The notes below the pieces were generated by a model. The model searched no databases. It was not told the DNA's origin and was given only the letters and a program-made list of their open reading frames with translations. Below are positions 12,447-21,609 of a stretch of DNA of 64,000 nucleotides, piece after piece. The stretch is from assembly GCF_000740785.1 (NCBI RefSeq), contig NZ_JFZB01000001.1, positions 186,001 to 250,000 of the forward strand. The letters are read 5' to 3'. This DNA is from Paenirhodobacter enshiensis. Its GTDB lineage: Bacteria; Pseudomonadota; Alphaproteobacteria; Rhodobacterales; Rhodobacteraceae. The position numbers and the translations under genes are program-made. Each line of letters starts with the position of its first letter. The stretch's first letter is position 1.

Positions 12447-12824
12447 TCAGCCCTGCAGCCGGGCGCGGTAGCTGCCTTCGCGCCAGTCGGCGCGGAACAG
12501 CCACTGGTCCTCGGGCTGGCGGGCGGCCAGATCGTCGGGGATCTCGACCTCGTCGAAACCCGACCGCCGAGCCATCGCATATTGATCGGCGAGCACCGGG
12601 CCCGCCGCACGCAGCCGGCCGGTGAAGCCCGCATCGCGCAGCCGGCGGCCGAGCGTGAAGCCCCGTCCGTCGGCGAAGGACGGGAAGGCCACGCGCAGCA
12701 TCCCCCCCTGCCCCGCCGCGGCCAGCCCGGCAACTGCCGCGATGGCGGTGTCGGCCGGAACCTCGGTGATCTCGCCCACCCAGTCCTCGGCATGGAAGCC
12801 GTCGTCGCGCACGATCACGCTCAT
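12447..12824 (-). CDS. DUF934 protein of the sulfite reduction operon
   Basis: Soluble protein of 125 aa of the DUF934 family, which is nearly always encoded beside sulfite/nitrite reductase hemoprotein genes in proteobacteria. The end DQWLFRADWREGSYRARLQG is characteristic. A role as an accessory or electron-transfer factor for assimilatory sulfite reductase has been proposed from its context; no catalytic residues are evident. The start ATG overlaps the cysH stop (ATGA), showing translational coupling. Confidence 0.88.
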   Translation of the reverse strand: MSVIVRDDGFHAEDWVGEITEVPADTAIAAVAGLAAAGQGGMLRVAFPSFADGRGFTLGRRLRDAGFTGRLRAAGPVLADQYAMARRSGFDEVEIPDDLAARQPEDQWLFRADWREGSYRARLQG

Positions 12825-13618
12825 TTCGTCGTCTCCTTCTGGCCGCCGGCACGCACCGCCTTGCCGCCGATGAAATGAATGCCGCATTCGGTCTTCGCCT
12901 GACCGCGCCAGCGCCCCGAGCGCGGATCCTCGCCCGGCTTCACCGGCGAGGTGCAGGGCGCGCAGCCGATCGAGGGATAGCCCCTCGCCACCAGCGGATG
13001 GCGCGGCAGCCGGTTCTGGATCATGTATTCCTCGACATCCTCGCGCCCCCACCAGGCGAGAGGGTTGATCTTCATCCGGGTGGGCGTCTCGACCTCGAAG
13101 AAATCGAGCTGCGCGCGCGTGCCCGCCTGAAACCGCTTGCGCCCGGTGATCCAGCCGTCATAGCCCGCAAGCGCGTTCTCCAGCGGCACGATCTTGCGCA
13201 GCTGGCAGCAGGCATCGGTGTTGAACTGATGCAGCGTGCCGTCGGGATCGTCGAGCGCGAGCGCCGCATCCGCCGCGCGGATCGTCTGCACATTGGTCAG
13301 ACCGAGCCGGAGCGAGACCTCGCGCTGATAGTCGAGCGTCTCCTGAAACAGCATCATCGTGTCGATGAACAGCACGGGCGTTCCCGGCGCGACCAGCGAC
13401 ACCATATGCAGCAACACCACCGATTCCGCCCCGAAGGACGACACCAGCGCCACATTGCCCGCTTCCGGATCGCTCAGCGCCTTCTCCACCACCGAGATCG
13501 CCGAGTGATGCCGGTAGCGCGCATTGAGCGAGGCCACCCGCGTCGCGATATCGGACAAGGGGGCCGGAGCGGGCTGCGGCTCGGGCACCAGATCAGGCTG
13601 CATCGCGGGATACGCCAT
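12821..13618 (-). CDS. cysH: APS-type phosphoadenylyl/adenylyl-sulfate reductase CysH
   Basis: Reduces activated sulfate to sulfite for cysteine synthesis, 265 aa. A CC pair (TDACCQLRK) and a CxxC pair (GCAPCT) form the [4Fe-4S] site that marks the APS-reductase type, and the catalytic cysteine lies in the C-terminal KTECGIHF. The PP-loop region includes LVSSFGAES. The ATG at 13618 has a good Shine-Dalgarno (AGGAGG), and the gene overlaps the end of the sulfite reductase gene by 26 nt. Confidence 0.94.
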   Translation of the reverse strand: MAYPAMQPDLVPEPQPAPAPLSDIATRVASLNARYRHHSAISVVEKALSDPEAGNVALVSSFGAESVVLLHMVSLVAPGTPVLFIDTMMLFQETLDYQREVSLRLGLTNVQTIRAADAALALDDPDGTLHQFNTDACCQLRKIVPLENALAGYDGWITGRKRFQAGTRAQLDFFEVETPTRMKINPLAWWGREDVEEYMIQNRLPRHPLVARGYPSIGCAPCTSPVKPGEDPRSGRWRGQAKTECGIHFIGGKAVRAGGQKETTK

Positions 13619-15254
13619 AGAGAGCCTCCTTGAACGGGGCCGCGCCGAGACGGCGGAAGGTGTCGATGAACGCCTCGTCCGCACCGGCGCGCAGATCGAG
13701 GTAAGCGCGCAGGATGCGCTCGATCGCCGGAACCACCTCGTCATAGGCGAAGCCCGGTCCGGTCTTGTCACCGATCGCGGCCGCGGGGCCCTCGTCGCCG
13801 CCAAGGGTGATCTGGTAGTTCTCCACCCCCGCCCGGTCGAGCCCGAGAATCCCGATATGCCCGATGTGGTGATGACCGCAGGCGTTGATGCAGCCCGAGA
13901 TCTTGATCTGCATCTTGCCGACCTCATCCTCGAGGCCGATCTCCTTGAAATGCGTGGCGATTTCCTCGGCCACGGGGATCGAACGCGCTGTCGCGAGCGC
14001 ACAGTAATCCATGCCCGGGCAAGCGATGATGTCCGACACCAGCCCGATGTTCGGCGTGGCGAGCCCGGCGCGCAGCAGCTCGGCGAACAGCGCCGGCAGA
14101 TCGGCCTTGGCGACATGCGGCAGAACGATGTTCTGCTCGTGGCTGACGCGCAATTCGCCATAGGCATAGCGTTCGGCCAGATCGGCGAGGATGCGCATCT
14201 GTGCCGAACTTGCATCGCCCGGCGTCTTTCCGTGTTCCTTCAGCGAGACGGTGACGATGGCGTGGTTCTCGACCCGGTGCGCGGTCAGGTTGCGCGCGCT
14301 CCAGCGCCGGAACAGCGGATCGACCGCCTTCGCCGCCTCGAAGGCGTCGACCGGATCGTTTTTGAATGCCGGCGGGGCGAACTCGGCCTCGATCTCCTTC
14401 AGGATCTGCTGATCGACGCCGGTGAATTCGGCGCGGGTGCGCACGAACTCGGCCTCGACCTGCTCGCGGAAGGCGTCGATGCCGTTCTCGAACACGGTGA
14501 TCTTGATGCGCGCCTTGTATTTGTTGTCGCGCCGCCCCATCAGGTTGTAAGTCGACACGATCGCCTCGAAATAGGGCAGCAGATCGGCCTCGGGCAGGAA
14601 GTCGCGCAGAAGCTGGCCGATCATCGGCGTCCGGCCGAGGCCGCCGCCCACATAGACCCGCACGCCGCGCTGGCCGCCCTTCTCGACGACCTGCAACCCG
14701 ACGTCATGCACCCGGATCGCGGCACGGTCGGCCGGCGAGCCGGTGATCGCGAACTTGAACTTGCGCGGCAGGAACTGGAATTCCGGGTGATCGGTCGACC
14801 ACTGGCGGATCAGCTCGGCGATCGGACGGGGATCGGCGACCTCATCGGCGGCGGCGCCCGCGAAAGCGTCGGTGGTCACGTTGCGGATCGTGTTCCCCGA
14901 GGTCTGGATCGCGTGCATCTCGACATCGGCGAGCGCGTCGATGATGTCCGGAATATCGACCAGCTTCGGCCAGTTGAACTGGATGTTCTGGCGCGTGGTG
15001 AAATGGCCATACCCCTTGTCCCAGGTGTCGGCGATCATCGCCAGCTGCCGCATCTGCGGCGCCGAGATCGTGCCATAGGGAATGGCGATGCGCAGCATGT
15101 AGGCATGAAGCTGCAGATAGACGCCGTTCATCAGCCGCAGCGGACGGAATTCGTCCTCGGTCAGCGAACCGTCGAGCCGGCGTTCGACCTGTGCGCGGAA
15201 CTGACGCGCGCGTTCGCGCACGAAGGCGGTGTCGAAGTCGGAATACTTATACAT
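13593..15254 (-). CDS. Sulfite reductase hemoprotein (CysI-like, nitrite/sulfite reductase family)
   Basis: Siroheme/[4Fe-4S] enzyme of 553 aa that most likely performs the six-electron reduction of sulfite to sulfide. The cofactor cysteines are visible as C-x5-C (ACPGMDYC) and C-x3-C (SGCINACGHHH). Two ferrite-like half-domains precede them (YGHFTTRQNIQFNW; YVGGGLGRTP). The neighbours cysH, DUF934 and DUF2849 point to assimilatory sulfite rather than nitrite reduction. No separate flavoprotein (cysJ) is present; ferredoxin via the adjacent fpr is a plausible donor. Confidence 0.92.
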   Translation of the reverse strand: MYKYSDFDTAFVRERARQFRAQVERRLDGSLTEDEFRPLRLMNGVYLQLHAYMLRIAIPYGTISAPQMRQLAMIADTWDKGYGHFTTRQNIQFNWPKLVDIPDIIDALADVEMHAIQTSGNTIRNVTTDAFAGAAADEVADPRPIAELIRQWSTDHPEFQFLPRKFKFAITGSPADRAAIRVHDVGLQVVEKGGQRGVRVYVGGGLGRTPMIGQLLRDFLPEADLLPYFEAIVSTYNLMGRRDNKYKARIKITVFENGIDAFREQVEAEFVRTRAEFTGVDQQILKEIEAEFAPPAFKNDPVDAFEAAKAVDPLFRRWSARNLTAHRVENHAIVTVSLKEHGKTPGDASSAQMRILADLAERYAYGELRVSHEQNIVLPHVAKADLPALFAELLRAGLATPNIGLVSDIIACPGMDYCALATARSIPVAEEIATHFKEIGLEDEVGKMQIKISGCINACGHHHIGHIGILGLDRAGVENYQITLGGDEGPAAAIGDKTGPGFAYDEVVPAIERILRAYLDLRAGADEAFIDTFRRLGAAPFKEALYGVSRDAA

Positions 15255-15552
15255 GCGCCTGCTCCTGCTTGCCGAACGGCACGTTCGAGGGGCCGCGGGT
15301 GCGGAACACCTCGCGGAAATGGACGGGCTCGGGCCCGTTCGGGCCGGGGCGCGCATCGGCGAGATAGGCGCCCACCACCAAGTTCGACTGCCCCATCGCC
15401 GACAAGAGACGCAGCTCCGCATCGGCCTCGTCAGTCAGAAGCTCCGCCTCGTGATGCCAGCGTGTCCAGGACCCGTCGGCGCACATGTAGACGACATCGC
15501 CCAGACGCAGATCGTTGGCGGTGACGACTTTCGGTGTGAACCCGCGGGCCAT
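15247..15552 (-). CDS. DUF2849 protein, first gene of the sulfite reductase operon
   Basis: Small soluble protein of 101 aa of the DUF2849 family. It is confined largely to alphaproteobacteria and found next to sulfite reductase. Its sequence starts MARGFTPKVVTANDLRLGDV and has an acidic middle. It overlaps the reductase gene by 8 nt. Function unknown; context implies a role in siroheme enzyme assembly or sulfur assimilation. In many relatives cysG (siroheme synthase) precedes it; here the operon starts directly with this gene. Confidence 0.85.
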   Translation of the reverse strand: MARGFTPKVVTANDLRLGDVVYMCADGSWTRWHHEAELLTDEADAELRLLSAMGQSNLVVGAYLADARPGPNGPEPVHFREVFRTRGPSNVPFGKQEQAHV

Positions 15553-15628
15553 GGATAGTCTCCGATACGGCTTGTTTCTGGCTGCAATATAGGAAATTCT
15601 TCCCCACAAGCGCCATTCCCCCTTGCCA

Positions 15629-15649
15629 ATAAGGACAGGCGTCCCTTAT
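15629..15649. promoter_or_regulatory. Inverted repeat between the sulfite operon and lrp-like gene
   Basis: ATAAGGAC (15629-15636), 4-nt spacer, GTCCCTTAT (15641-15649): a dyad with one bulged base, in the 143-nt divergent promoter region. It is a candidate operator for the adjacent Lrp/AsnC regulator. Confidence 0.4.
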
Positions 15650-15695
15650 CGTGCCGGCACAAGTCCGGATTTCCTGTTCCGTGGAGAAAACACGA

Positions 15696-16163
15696 ATGTC
15701 TGTCCGCCTCGACGATCTCGACCGGAAAATCCTCGTCCAGATCCAGGAAGACGCGTCCCAGTCGCTCGACGAGATCGCGCGCAAGGTCGGCTCCTCGAAG
15801 ACGCCGGTGTGGAATCGTATCCGCCGGATGCGCGAACAGGGCGTGATCGGTCGCCAGACTGCGATCCTCGACCCCGAGGCGCTCGGCCTCGAGGCGTGTT
15901 TCTTCGTGCTGATCCGCACCGCCGAGCACGAAGCCGACTGGCAGAAGAAGTTCCTCGCCGCGATCCGCTCGCGCCCGGAGGTGCTGGAAGCGCACCGGCT
16001 GGCGGGCGACATCGACTATATCCTGAAGGTGCGAGTGGCGAATGCACGCGCCTACGACCAGTTCTATCAGGCGCTGATCTCCGAGGTGAAAATCTACAAC
16101 GTCACCGCGCTGCTCTCGATGGAAGAGATCAAGTCGACCACGCTGTTGCCGGTCCAGGGCTGA
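15696..16163 (+). CDS. Lrp/AsnC family transcriptional regulator
   Basis: Regulator of 155 aa with an N-terminal winged HTH (residues 4-60, LDRKILVQIQEDASQSLDEI then the recognition helix PVWNRIRRM) and a C-terminal RAM ligand-binding domain (about 65-150). It is divergent from the sulfite reductase operon, which suggests that it senses a sulfur-related or other amino acid and controls that operon; in relatives it is often placed here and called a CysB-like regulator of this cluster. The ATG at 15696 has GGAG upstream. Confidence 0.88.
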   Translation: MSVRLDDLDRKILVQIQEDASQSLDEIARKVGSSKTPVWNRIRRMREQGVIGRQTAILDPEALGLEACFFVLIRTAEHEADWQKKFLAAIRSRPEVLEAHRLAGDIDYILKVRVANARAYDQFYQALISEVKIYNVTALLSMEEIKSTTLLPVQG

Positions 16164-16253
16164 CATCCCGGCGTTTCCGGCCGGAAGGGCTGACGATTCC
16201 GGTTGAAACCCAAGCCCCGGCTGCCTATTTTGCGCGCCATTCTAGTTGGCCGA

Positions 16254-16271
16254 AGAAGGAACAAAGCCATA
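16254..16271 (+). promoter_or_regulatory. Shine-Dalgarno and non-AUG (ATA) start of infC
   Basis: AGAAGGA (16254-16260), eight bases, then ATA (16269-16271). The protein similarity of IF3 begins exactly at this codon, and no ATG or GTG is suitably placed. Confidence 0.7.
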
Positions 16272-16808
16272 GCCCGCAGACCGCACAACGCCCCGCCGCA
16301 ACGTGACACCGGACCCCGGATCAACGAGCGCATCCGCGCCCCGGAAATCCGTTTGATCGGGGCGGATGGCGAGAATGTCGGCGTCGTCACCCCCGCCCGG
16401 GCGATGGCGATGGCCGAAGAGGCCGGGCTCGACCTCGTCGAGATTTCGCCCAACGCCGAACCCCCGGTTTGCAAGATCATGGACTTCGGCAAGTTCAAGT
16501 ATGAACAGCAAAAGCGCGAAGCCGAAGCCCGCAAGAAACAGAAGGTCATCGAAATCAAGGAAATCAAGTTCCGTCCGGGAACCGATACCAACGATTACGA
16601 TGTCAAGATGCGGGCGGTGCAGAAGTTCCTCGGCGAAGGCAACAAGGTGAAGATCACCCTGCGCTTCCGCGGACGTGAAATGGCGCACCAGCAGCTCGGC
16701 ATCGAGTTGCTGAACCGCGTGGCAACCGACGCAACCGAACTCGGCAAGGTCGAGAGCATGCCCAAGCTCGAAGGCCGCCAGATGGTGATGATGATCGGCC
16801 CGAAGTAA
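16269..16808 (+). CDS. infC: Translation initiation factor IF-3 with ATA start
   Basis: IF-3 of 179 aa. It binds the 30S subunit and discriminates against wrong start codons. The N domain ([16 protein letters not shown], then [20 protein letters not shown]) and C domain ([22 protein letters not shown], ending QMVMMIGPK) are complete. Family similarity begins at [10 protein letters not shown], encoded from ATA at 16269 with a strong Shine-Dalgarno; the first in-frame ATG, 22 codons upstream, adds residues unlike any IF-3. Non-AUG starts are a known device by which IF-3 represses its own translation. A terminator follows, so the gene is not co-transcribed with rpmI/rplT here. Confidence 0.93.
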   Translation: MARRPHNAPPQRDTGPRINERIRAPEIRLIGADGENVGVVTPARAMAMAEEAGLDLVEISPNAEPPVCKIMDFGKFKYEQQKREAEARKKQKVIEIKEIKFRPGTDTNDYDVKMRAVQKFLGEGNKVKITLRFRGREMAHQQLGIELLNRVATDATELGKVESMPKLEGRQMVMMIGPK

Positions 16809-16846
16809 GGCCGTTCTGCCGGAACGCCTCTGTGCAGGAATTTTCC

Positions 16847-16888
16847 ACAGCGCCCTCCTGATCGTTCAGGGGGGCGCTGTGTGTTTTT
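16847..16888 (+). terminator. Rho-independent terminator after infC
   Basis: A 15-bp hairpin, ACAGCGCCCTCCTGA / TCAGGGGGGCGCTGT with a TCGT loop (16847-16880) and one G-T pair, then gtg and five T residues. It starts 38 nt after the infC stop. Confidence 0.92.
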
Positions 16889-17961
16889 CGTCCCCTGCGG
16901 GATGGTTGCCGTTCCACGCATGACGAGTGCTTCGCCGATCCCGTAAGCGCAGCAGCATTGCGGCAAACCGGCCCGCACACCCGGCGAAGACCAGAAACTC
17001 GGCCAGATGCCCGACCGACTGTCCCCGATGAACGGTCAGGTAAATCGACGCCCCAAGAACCATATTTCTGATCTGACCATGATGCCGGGTCCCGTCGGCA
17101 ATGTCCGATGCTCGACCGTCATCGTCTTTTTATCGGATCGTGAGGGGCATCAGCCCAACACCTCGGGGAACGTCATTTCTGGACAAGGCCCCATTTCTGG
17201 ACAAGGCCCCATTTCCGGACAAGGCCCCTGTCCCGGACTGGCGCGCGCCACGTTGGCCGGGGGCCGTTCCGGGCGGGCTATCCCGGAGAGCCCCCTCCGT
17301 TTGATCGCTATGATACCCGCCCGGACACCCGGGCGACGATTTTCTTGCCGAAAGACGGCTTTTCTCGGCTCGATGTCTGCCGATGACGCCCGGATGGGCC
17401 TCCGATGCCGCTCATGATCGCCAGCACGGCTCCCCGGCAAACTGATGTTTTCCCCTCGATCTCCGAGGAGGCACTTCGAAGAACCTGCCGCCCCTCGCCC
17501 ACCCCGTCCGGCCAGGATCACGGCCGTCCAGAAGCCCCGGCGTGCCCCCCCTCACAAGTGCGCCTCCTTGCGCTTCGCAATCGGGCACGCGAGAGAGGCC
17601 GCCATCATCGCGCCATCGCAAACTCTCTTCCTGCCGCGGGGCGAACTATCTTTGGATCAGCATATCGGCCGCATGTGTCCGCCGAAGGCATCCACCGTAA
17701 CCCCGCCTCGCGGAAAGAAGAGAGCCGCGAGATCTGCACCAAAGGCACTCAAGATCGCAACAATCCATGCGTCCCCCCTGCGCAGGCAACCATTCCCGAC
17801 ACCGGGTTCTGCCCGAAACGAACGCCGGCCCGAACGATCGGCGAATGTCCGGACCGGCGACAAGCATTCTGACGCAGCACGAGGCCCGGAGGCACCAGCC
17901 ACCCGGAACTGTCGGACCCCGGAAATTACACGGATCGCCCTATCCGCGTGCCATGCGATTC
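16889..17961. other. 1.07-kb stretch without a convincing gene
   Basis: The longest gene-poor stretch in the window, between the infC terminator and the 3' end of gshB. Open frames on both strands (for example 17007-17417 + and 17150-17521 -) lack the codon-position pattern of the neighbouring genes and have no recognisable family. A minus-strand frame at 16866-17063 encodes a short hydrophobic segment (VGHLAEFLVFAGCAGRFAAM) and could be a small membrane peptide or a remnant. The stretch contains an 18-bp tandem repeat (17174-17227). It may be a degraded locus or hold a small RNA; neither can be shown. Confidence 0.5.
17174..17227. repeat. Tandem repeat, 18 bp x 3
   Basis: Three adjacent copies of CATTTCTGGACAAGGCCC (17174-17191, 17192-17209, 17210-17227), the third with one T-to-C change. 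Unit length is a multiple of three. Confidence 0.9.
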
Positions 17962-18906
17962 TCAGCCGTTCCGGCGGCGTTCGATAGCTTCCCAGATCAT
18001 CCGTGCCACATTGGTCCCATCGAAACGCTCCATTTCCTGGATGCCGGTCGGAGAGGTCACATTGATTTCGGTCAGCCACTCGCCGATCACGTCGATCCCG
18101 ACAAGGATCTGCCCCTTCTCGCGCAGAACAGGCCCGATCTTGCTGCAGATTTCCAGATCGCGCTCGGTCAGACCGATCCGCTCCGGCCGCCCGCCCACAT
18201 GCATGTTCGAGCGCGTCTCCCCCGTGGCGGGAACACGATTGATCGCCCCGGCGGGCTCTCCATCGACCAGAATGATACGCTTATCGCCATTCACGACAGC
18301 CGGAACGTATTTCTGAACGATCAGGGGCTCGTTGTTGATACCGGTGAACAGCTCGTGCAACGAGGCCAGATTACGATCATTCGGATCGAGCCGGAAGACC
18401 CCTGCCCCTCCGTTGCCGTAGAGCGGCTTAAGAATCACATCTCCATGTCGCGCTTTGAATTCGCGAATTGTGGCGAGATCGCGGGCAATCAGCGTCGGCG
18501 GAGTCAGCTCCGGAAAGTTCAGTACGAAGAGCTTCTCAGGCGAATTGCGAACCCAGAAGGGATCGTTCACGACCATCGTTTGCGGATGGATGCGTTCGAG
18601 AAGATAGGTCGTCGTGATATATCCCATGTCGAAGGGCGGATCCTGCCGCAGCCAGACGACATCATAGTCTTGCAGATCGACTTCCTGCTCGTCCCCAAGT
18701 GAATAATGGTCTCCAAATTCGCGACGAACCTCAAGCGGCCAGCCATGTGCCAGAACACGTCCTTCCCGATAGAACAGTTTGTCTGGCGTGTAGTAGAACA
18801 GGGAGTGCCCCCGTGCCTGCGCCTCTTCCGCAATGCGGAACGTGGTATCCGCATTGATGTTGACATCGGAAATGGGATCCATCTGAATCGCAACTTTCAA
18901 GGCCAT
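17962..18906 (-). CDS. gshB: Glutathione synthetase
   Basis: ATP-grasp ligase joining gamma-glutamylcysteine and glycine, 314 aa, the usual length of bacterial GshB. An N-terminal domain ([19 protein letters not shown]) is followed by the ATP-grasp fold with [19 protein letters not shown] (phosphate-binding loop) and the metal-binding end [15 protein letters not shown]. It is the last gene after rsmI and yraN on the minus strand, 70 nt from yraN, an arrangement common in alphaproteobacteria. Confidence 0.96.
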   Translation of the reverse strand: MALKVAIQMDPISDVNINADTTFRIAEEAQARGHSLFYYTPDKLFYREGRVLAHGWPLEVRREFGDHYSLGDEQEVDLQDYDVVWLRQDPPFDMGYITTTYLLERIHPQTMVVNDPFWVRNSPEKLFVLNFPELTPPTLIARDLATIREFKARHGDVILKPLYGNGGAGVFRLDPNDRNLASLHELFTGINNEPLIVQKYVPAVVNGDKRIILVDGEPAGAINRVPATGETRSNMHVGGRPERIGLTERDLEICSKIGPVLREKGQILVGIDVIGEWLTEINVTSPTGIQEMERFDGTNVARMIWEAIERRRNG

Positions 18907-18976
18907 GACCGCCCCCTTTCGTTGCGAAAGTGATGCCCTGCCCGAGGCGGCGATGCAATCGCCAGATGACCCCCCA

Positions 18977-19345
18977 CTAGAACATGCTGGCGTTCTCGAT
19001 CACCTCGATACGGCCGGCCCCATCGACCAGAGCCAGATCGAATCGCATCTTCTGCCCCGGCCCCGCAGCATAGAGCGCTGCATATTCCTCGGCGGCAATT
19101 CCGATACGACGCAGCTGATGCATCGACAGACGCTCTGCCGCGACAGCATGGGTTCGTGCTCGTTTCACCTCGACGAAGACCAGAACATCGCCGTCGCGCG
19201 CAATCAGATCGATCTCGCCGCCGAACCGTCCACGCCAACGCCGGGCAGAGACGTCAGCACCCACGCGGCGATAGCGTTCCGCAACCTGTTCCTCTGCCGC
19301 AAGCCCCGCGTGATAGGCCAAAGCTCCCTGCTGTGCTCTGTTCAT
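18977..19345 (-). CDS. YraN/UPF0102 family nuclease-like protein
   Basis: Protein of 122 aa with the UPF0102 fold, a Holliday-junction-resolvase-like endonuclease core. [22 protein letters not shown] carries the D/E-x-K catalytic-type residues (E, D and EVK). The true substrate is unknown. Its start overlaps the rsmI stop by 4 nt, as often seen, so the two are coupled. Confidence 0.9.
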   Translation of the reverse strand: MNRAQQGALAYHAGLAAEEQVAERYRRVGADVSARRWRGRFGGEIDLIARDGDVLVFVEVKRARTHAVAAERLSMHQLRRIGIAAEEYAALYAAGPGQKMRFDLALVDGAGRIEVIENASMF

Positions 19346-20271
19346 GCTTCTCTCTCCAGGGCCAGGGCCCGCTGATACACGTCACGCCGGGGCACACCAA
19401 GTGCCCTGGACACCTCTTCTGCCGCGTCTCTGGTGCTCATCCGCCCCAGACGTAGACGCAGTTCCGCCTCCACGGCCTCAGCCGAAACCACACGCGGCGG
19501 CGCCCGATCGACCACAACCACGATCTCCCCCCTCGGGGGCGTACCGGAAAATTTCTCCGCCAGTTCGTCCAGCGGGCCCCGGGTAATCTCCTCGAATCGC
19601 TTGGTCAGTTCCCGGCATACAGCGGCACGCCGCTGTGCTCCGAACTCTGACACCATATCCCTTAACAATTCCCCAACGCGTTTCGGCGATTCATACAGCA
19701 CCACTGTCGCAGCCATGTCCGACAATTCCTTCAACCAGCTGCGCCGGGCCGAGCCGCCGGTCGGCGGAAACCCCGCGAACAGGAACCTGTCGGTCGGAAG
19801 GCCGGAAACTGTCAGGGCAGTCAGAACAGCCGAGGGGCCAGGTGCGGCGCAAACCGTATAGCCCTCGGCGATCGCGGCCCGTCCGAGCTGGAACCCGGGA
19901 TCTGCAACCAGAGGCGTCCCCGCATCCGACGCGTATCCGACCGACAGCCCGCGCGCCAGCGCCCCCAGAACCCGCGGCCGCGCCGCATCGCCATTGTGGT
20001 CATGATAGGCGATCATCGGCCGACCGCGCAGCGGCACGCCGTGGATCTCCATCAGGTGGCGCAATGTGCGGGTATCCTCCGCTGCAAGCACATCCGCATC
20101 GCGCAGAATATCCAGCGCGCGCAAGGTGATATCGCGCGCTGCCCCGATCGGGGTCGCGATGAAATAAAGCCCTGGCGCCAGAGCCCCGCTCGGCGGGAGG
20201 CCGAGGTCCCCGCCCGTCTCATGCCCGTCCCCGGCGGAGCCCTGCCCCGCCTGTTCCCCGTTGCCTGTCAT
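19342..20271 (-). CDS. rsmI: 16S rRNA (cytidine-1402 2'-O) methyltransferase RsmI
   Basis: SAM-dependent methyltransferase of the tetrapyrrole-methylase fold that modifies C1402 in the ribosomal P site. It has 309 aa from the ATG at 20271. Family motifs are present: LYFIATPIGAARDITLRAL, AEDTRTLRHL, YASDAGTPLVADPG and AAPGPSAVLTAL. The frame also allows a TTG start four codons upstream (20283). About 25 N-terminal residues are low-complexity and precede the conserved fold. Divergent from the LpoA-like gene. Confidence 0.94.
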   Translation of the reverse strand: MTGNGEQAGQGSAGDGHETGGDLGLPPSGALAPGLYFIATPIGAARDITLRALDILRDADVLAAEDTRTLRHLMEIHGVPLRGRPMIAYHDHNGDAARPRVLGALARGLSVGYASDAGTPLVADPGFQLGRAAIAEGYTVCAAPGPSAVLTALTVSGLPTDRFLFAGFPPTGGSARRSWLKELSDMAATVVLYESPKRVGELLRDMVSEFGAQRRAAVCRELTKRFEEITRGPLDELAEKFSGTPPRGEIVVVVDRAPPRVVSAEAVEAELRLRLGRMSTRDAAEEVSRALGVPRRDVYQRALALEREA

Positions 20272-20370
20272 AGGATCACCCAAAGCTGAGCGCGAAAGTT
20301 TACTTCGCGCGGCGAAACGACTAGGGTCCGCCTGTCCCTGCCCTCTGTCTCCGGATCAAAGGTCCTGCCA

Positions 20371-21546
20371 ATGTTCGCGAAATTTGTGAGTTCCCGCAAC
20401 CCGTTGCTGAGAATCGGCGTGGCCCTTTCCACGCTCTGGCTGGCGGCGTGCGAACCGACGGGGCACGCCGGCCCCGGACAGGCAGGCAATGCCGGCAAAG
20501 GCGTGCCCGTCGCGCTGCTGCTTCCGGCCGGATCCGGAACCTCAGGCGACGATGCGCTCGCGCGCTCGTTGCAGCAGGCGGCGCAGATGGCGATCTCGGA
20601 TCTCGACGGGGTGAAGATCGACCTCAGGGTCTACAATACCGGCTCGGATCCGGCGCAGGCGGCTCAGGTCGCCAGTCAGGCGGTCGACGAAGGCGCGAAG
20701 GTCATCCTCGGGCCGGTCTATGCCCAGGCCGCCAATGCCGCGGGCCGCGCGGTCGCGGACCGGGGCGTCAACGTTCTCGCCTTCTCGAACAATGTCGACA
20801 TCGCCGGCGGCAACGTCTTCGTGCTCGGCTCGACCTTCCCCAATACCGCCAGCCGGCTGGCGAGCTATGCCGCCGCGCAGGGCAAGGACAGGATCTTCGT
20901 CCTCAGCGACCAGACCACTGCCGGCACCATCGGTGCGCGTGCGATCACCGCGGCGCTCGGCCGCTCGGGGGCGGCGCTTGCCGGACAGGCCTCCTATCCG
21001 TTCTCGCAAGACGGGCTGAATTCCGCGATGCCCGAAATCGCCCAGCAGATCAACGCCTCGGGCGCCAATGCGCTGTTCCTGACCGCCGATACCGCCGGCG
21101 CGCTGCCGCTTCTCGCGCAGCTGCTGCCGCAAAACGGCATCGACCCGCAGGCGACGAAGTTCCTCGGCCTGACCCGCTGGGATGTGCCGAATGCCACGCT
21201 GGCACTGCCGGGCCTGCAGGGCGGCTGGTTCGCGCTGCCCGATCCGTCGATGAACGACCGGTTCCAGGCGCGCTACAAGGCTGCCTATGGCAGCGCGCCG
21301 CATCCGATCGCCGGCCTTGCCTATGACGGTATCGCCGCCATCGGTGCGCTGGTGAAATCGGGCCGCTCCGATCCGTTCTCGGCGAAGGCGCTGACCCAGT
21401 CCTCGGGCTTCGTCGGCGTCAGCGGCGTGTTCCGCCTGCTGCCCGACGGCACCAACCAGCGCGCCCTTGCCGTAGCCGAGGTGCGCAACGGCACCCTCGC
21501 CATCGTCGACCCGGCGCCCAAATCGTTTTCCGGTGCGGGGTTCTGA
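20371..21546 (+). CDS. LpoA-like lipoprotein, penicillin-binding protein activator
   Basis: Outer-membrane lipoprotein candidate of 391 aa. The signal peptide ends in the lipobox LWLAAC (Cys at residue 27), and the rest is a periplasmic binding protein fold of type I (VPVALLLPAGSG, ILGPVYAQAANAAGRA, IFVLSDQTTAGTIGARAI). This matches the LpoA C-terminal domain, which activates PBP1A in E. coli; the N-terminal TPR part of enteric LpoA is absent, as usual in alphaproteobacteria. Its place opposite rsmI mirrors the rsmI-lpoA pair of gammaproteobacteria. Confidence 0.85.
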   Translation: MFAKFVSSRNPLLRIGVALSTLWLAACEPTGHAGPGQAGNAGKGVPVALLLPAGSGTSGDDALARSLQQAAQMAISDLDGVKIDLRVYNTGSDPAQAAQVASQAVDEGAKVILGPVYAQAANAAGRAVADRGVNVLAFSNNVDIAGGNVFVLGSTFPNTASRLASYAAAQGKDRIFVLSDQTTAGTIGARAITAALGRSGAALAGQASYPFSQDGLNSAMPEIAQQINASGANALFLTADTAGALPLLAQLLPQNGIDPQATKFLGLTRWDVPNATLALPGLQGGWFALPDPSMNDRFQARYKAAYGSAPHPIAGLAYDGIAAIGALVKSGRSDPFSAKALTQSSGFVGVSGVFRLLPDGTNQRALAVAEVRNGTLAIVDPAPKSFSGAGF

Positions 21547-21609
21547 CCCCGCGCCTTCCCCCAAGCCCGCCCAGACTGACGGACGGCCCTGAATGAGACT
21601 GGCGTAAAC

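Noticed and set aside
17007-17417. 136-aa open frame with ISGQGP repeats
   Set aside because: No known family, no credible ribosome binding site, and the codon pattern differs from real neighbours; reported only as a repeat in a gene-poor stretch.
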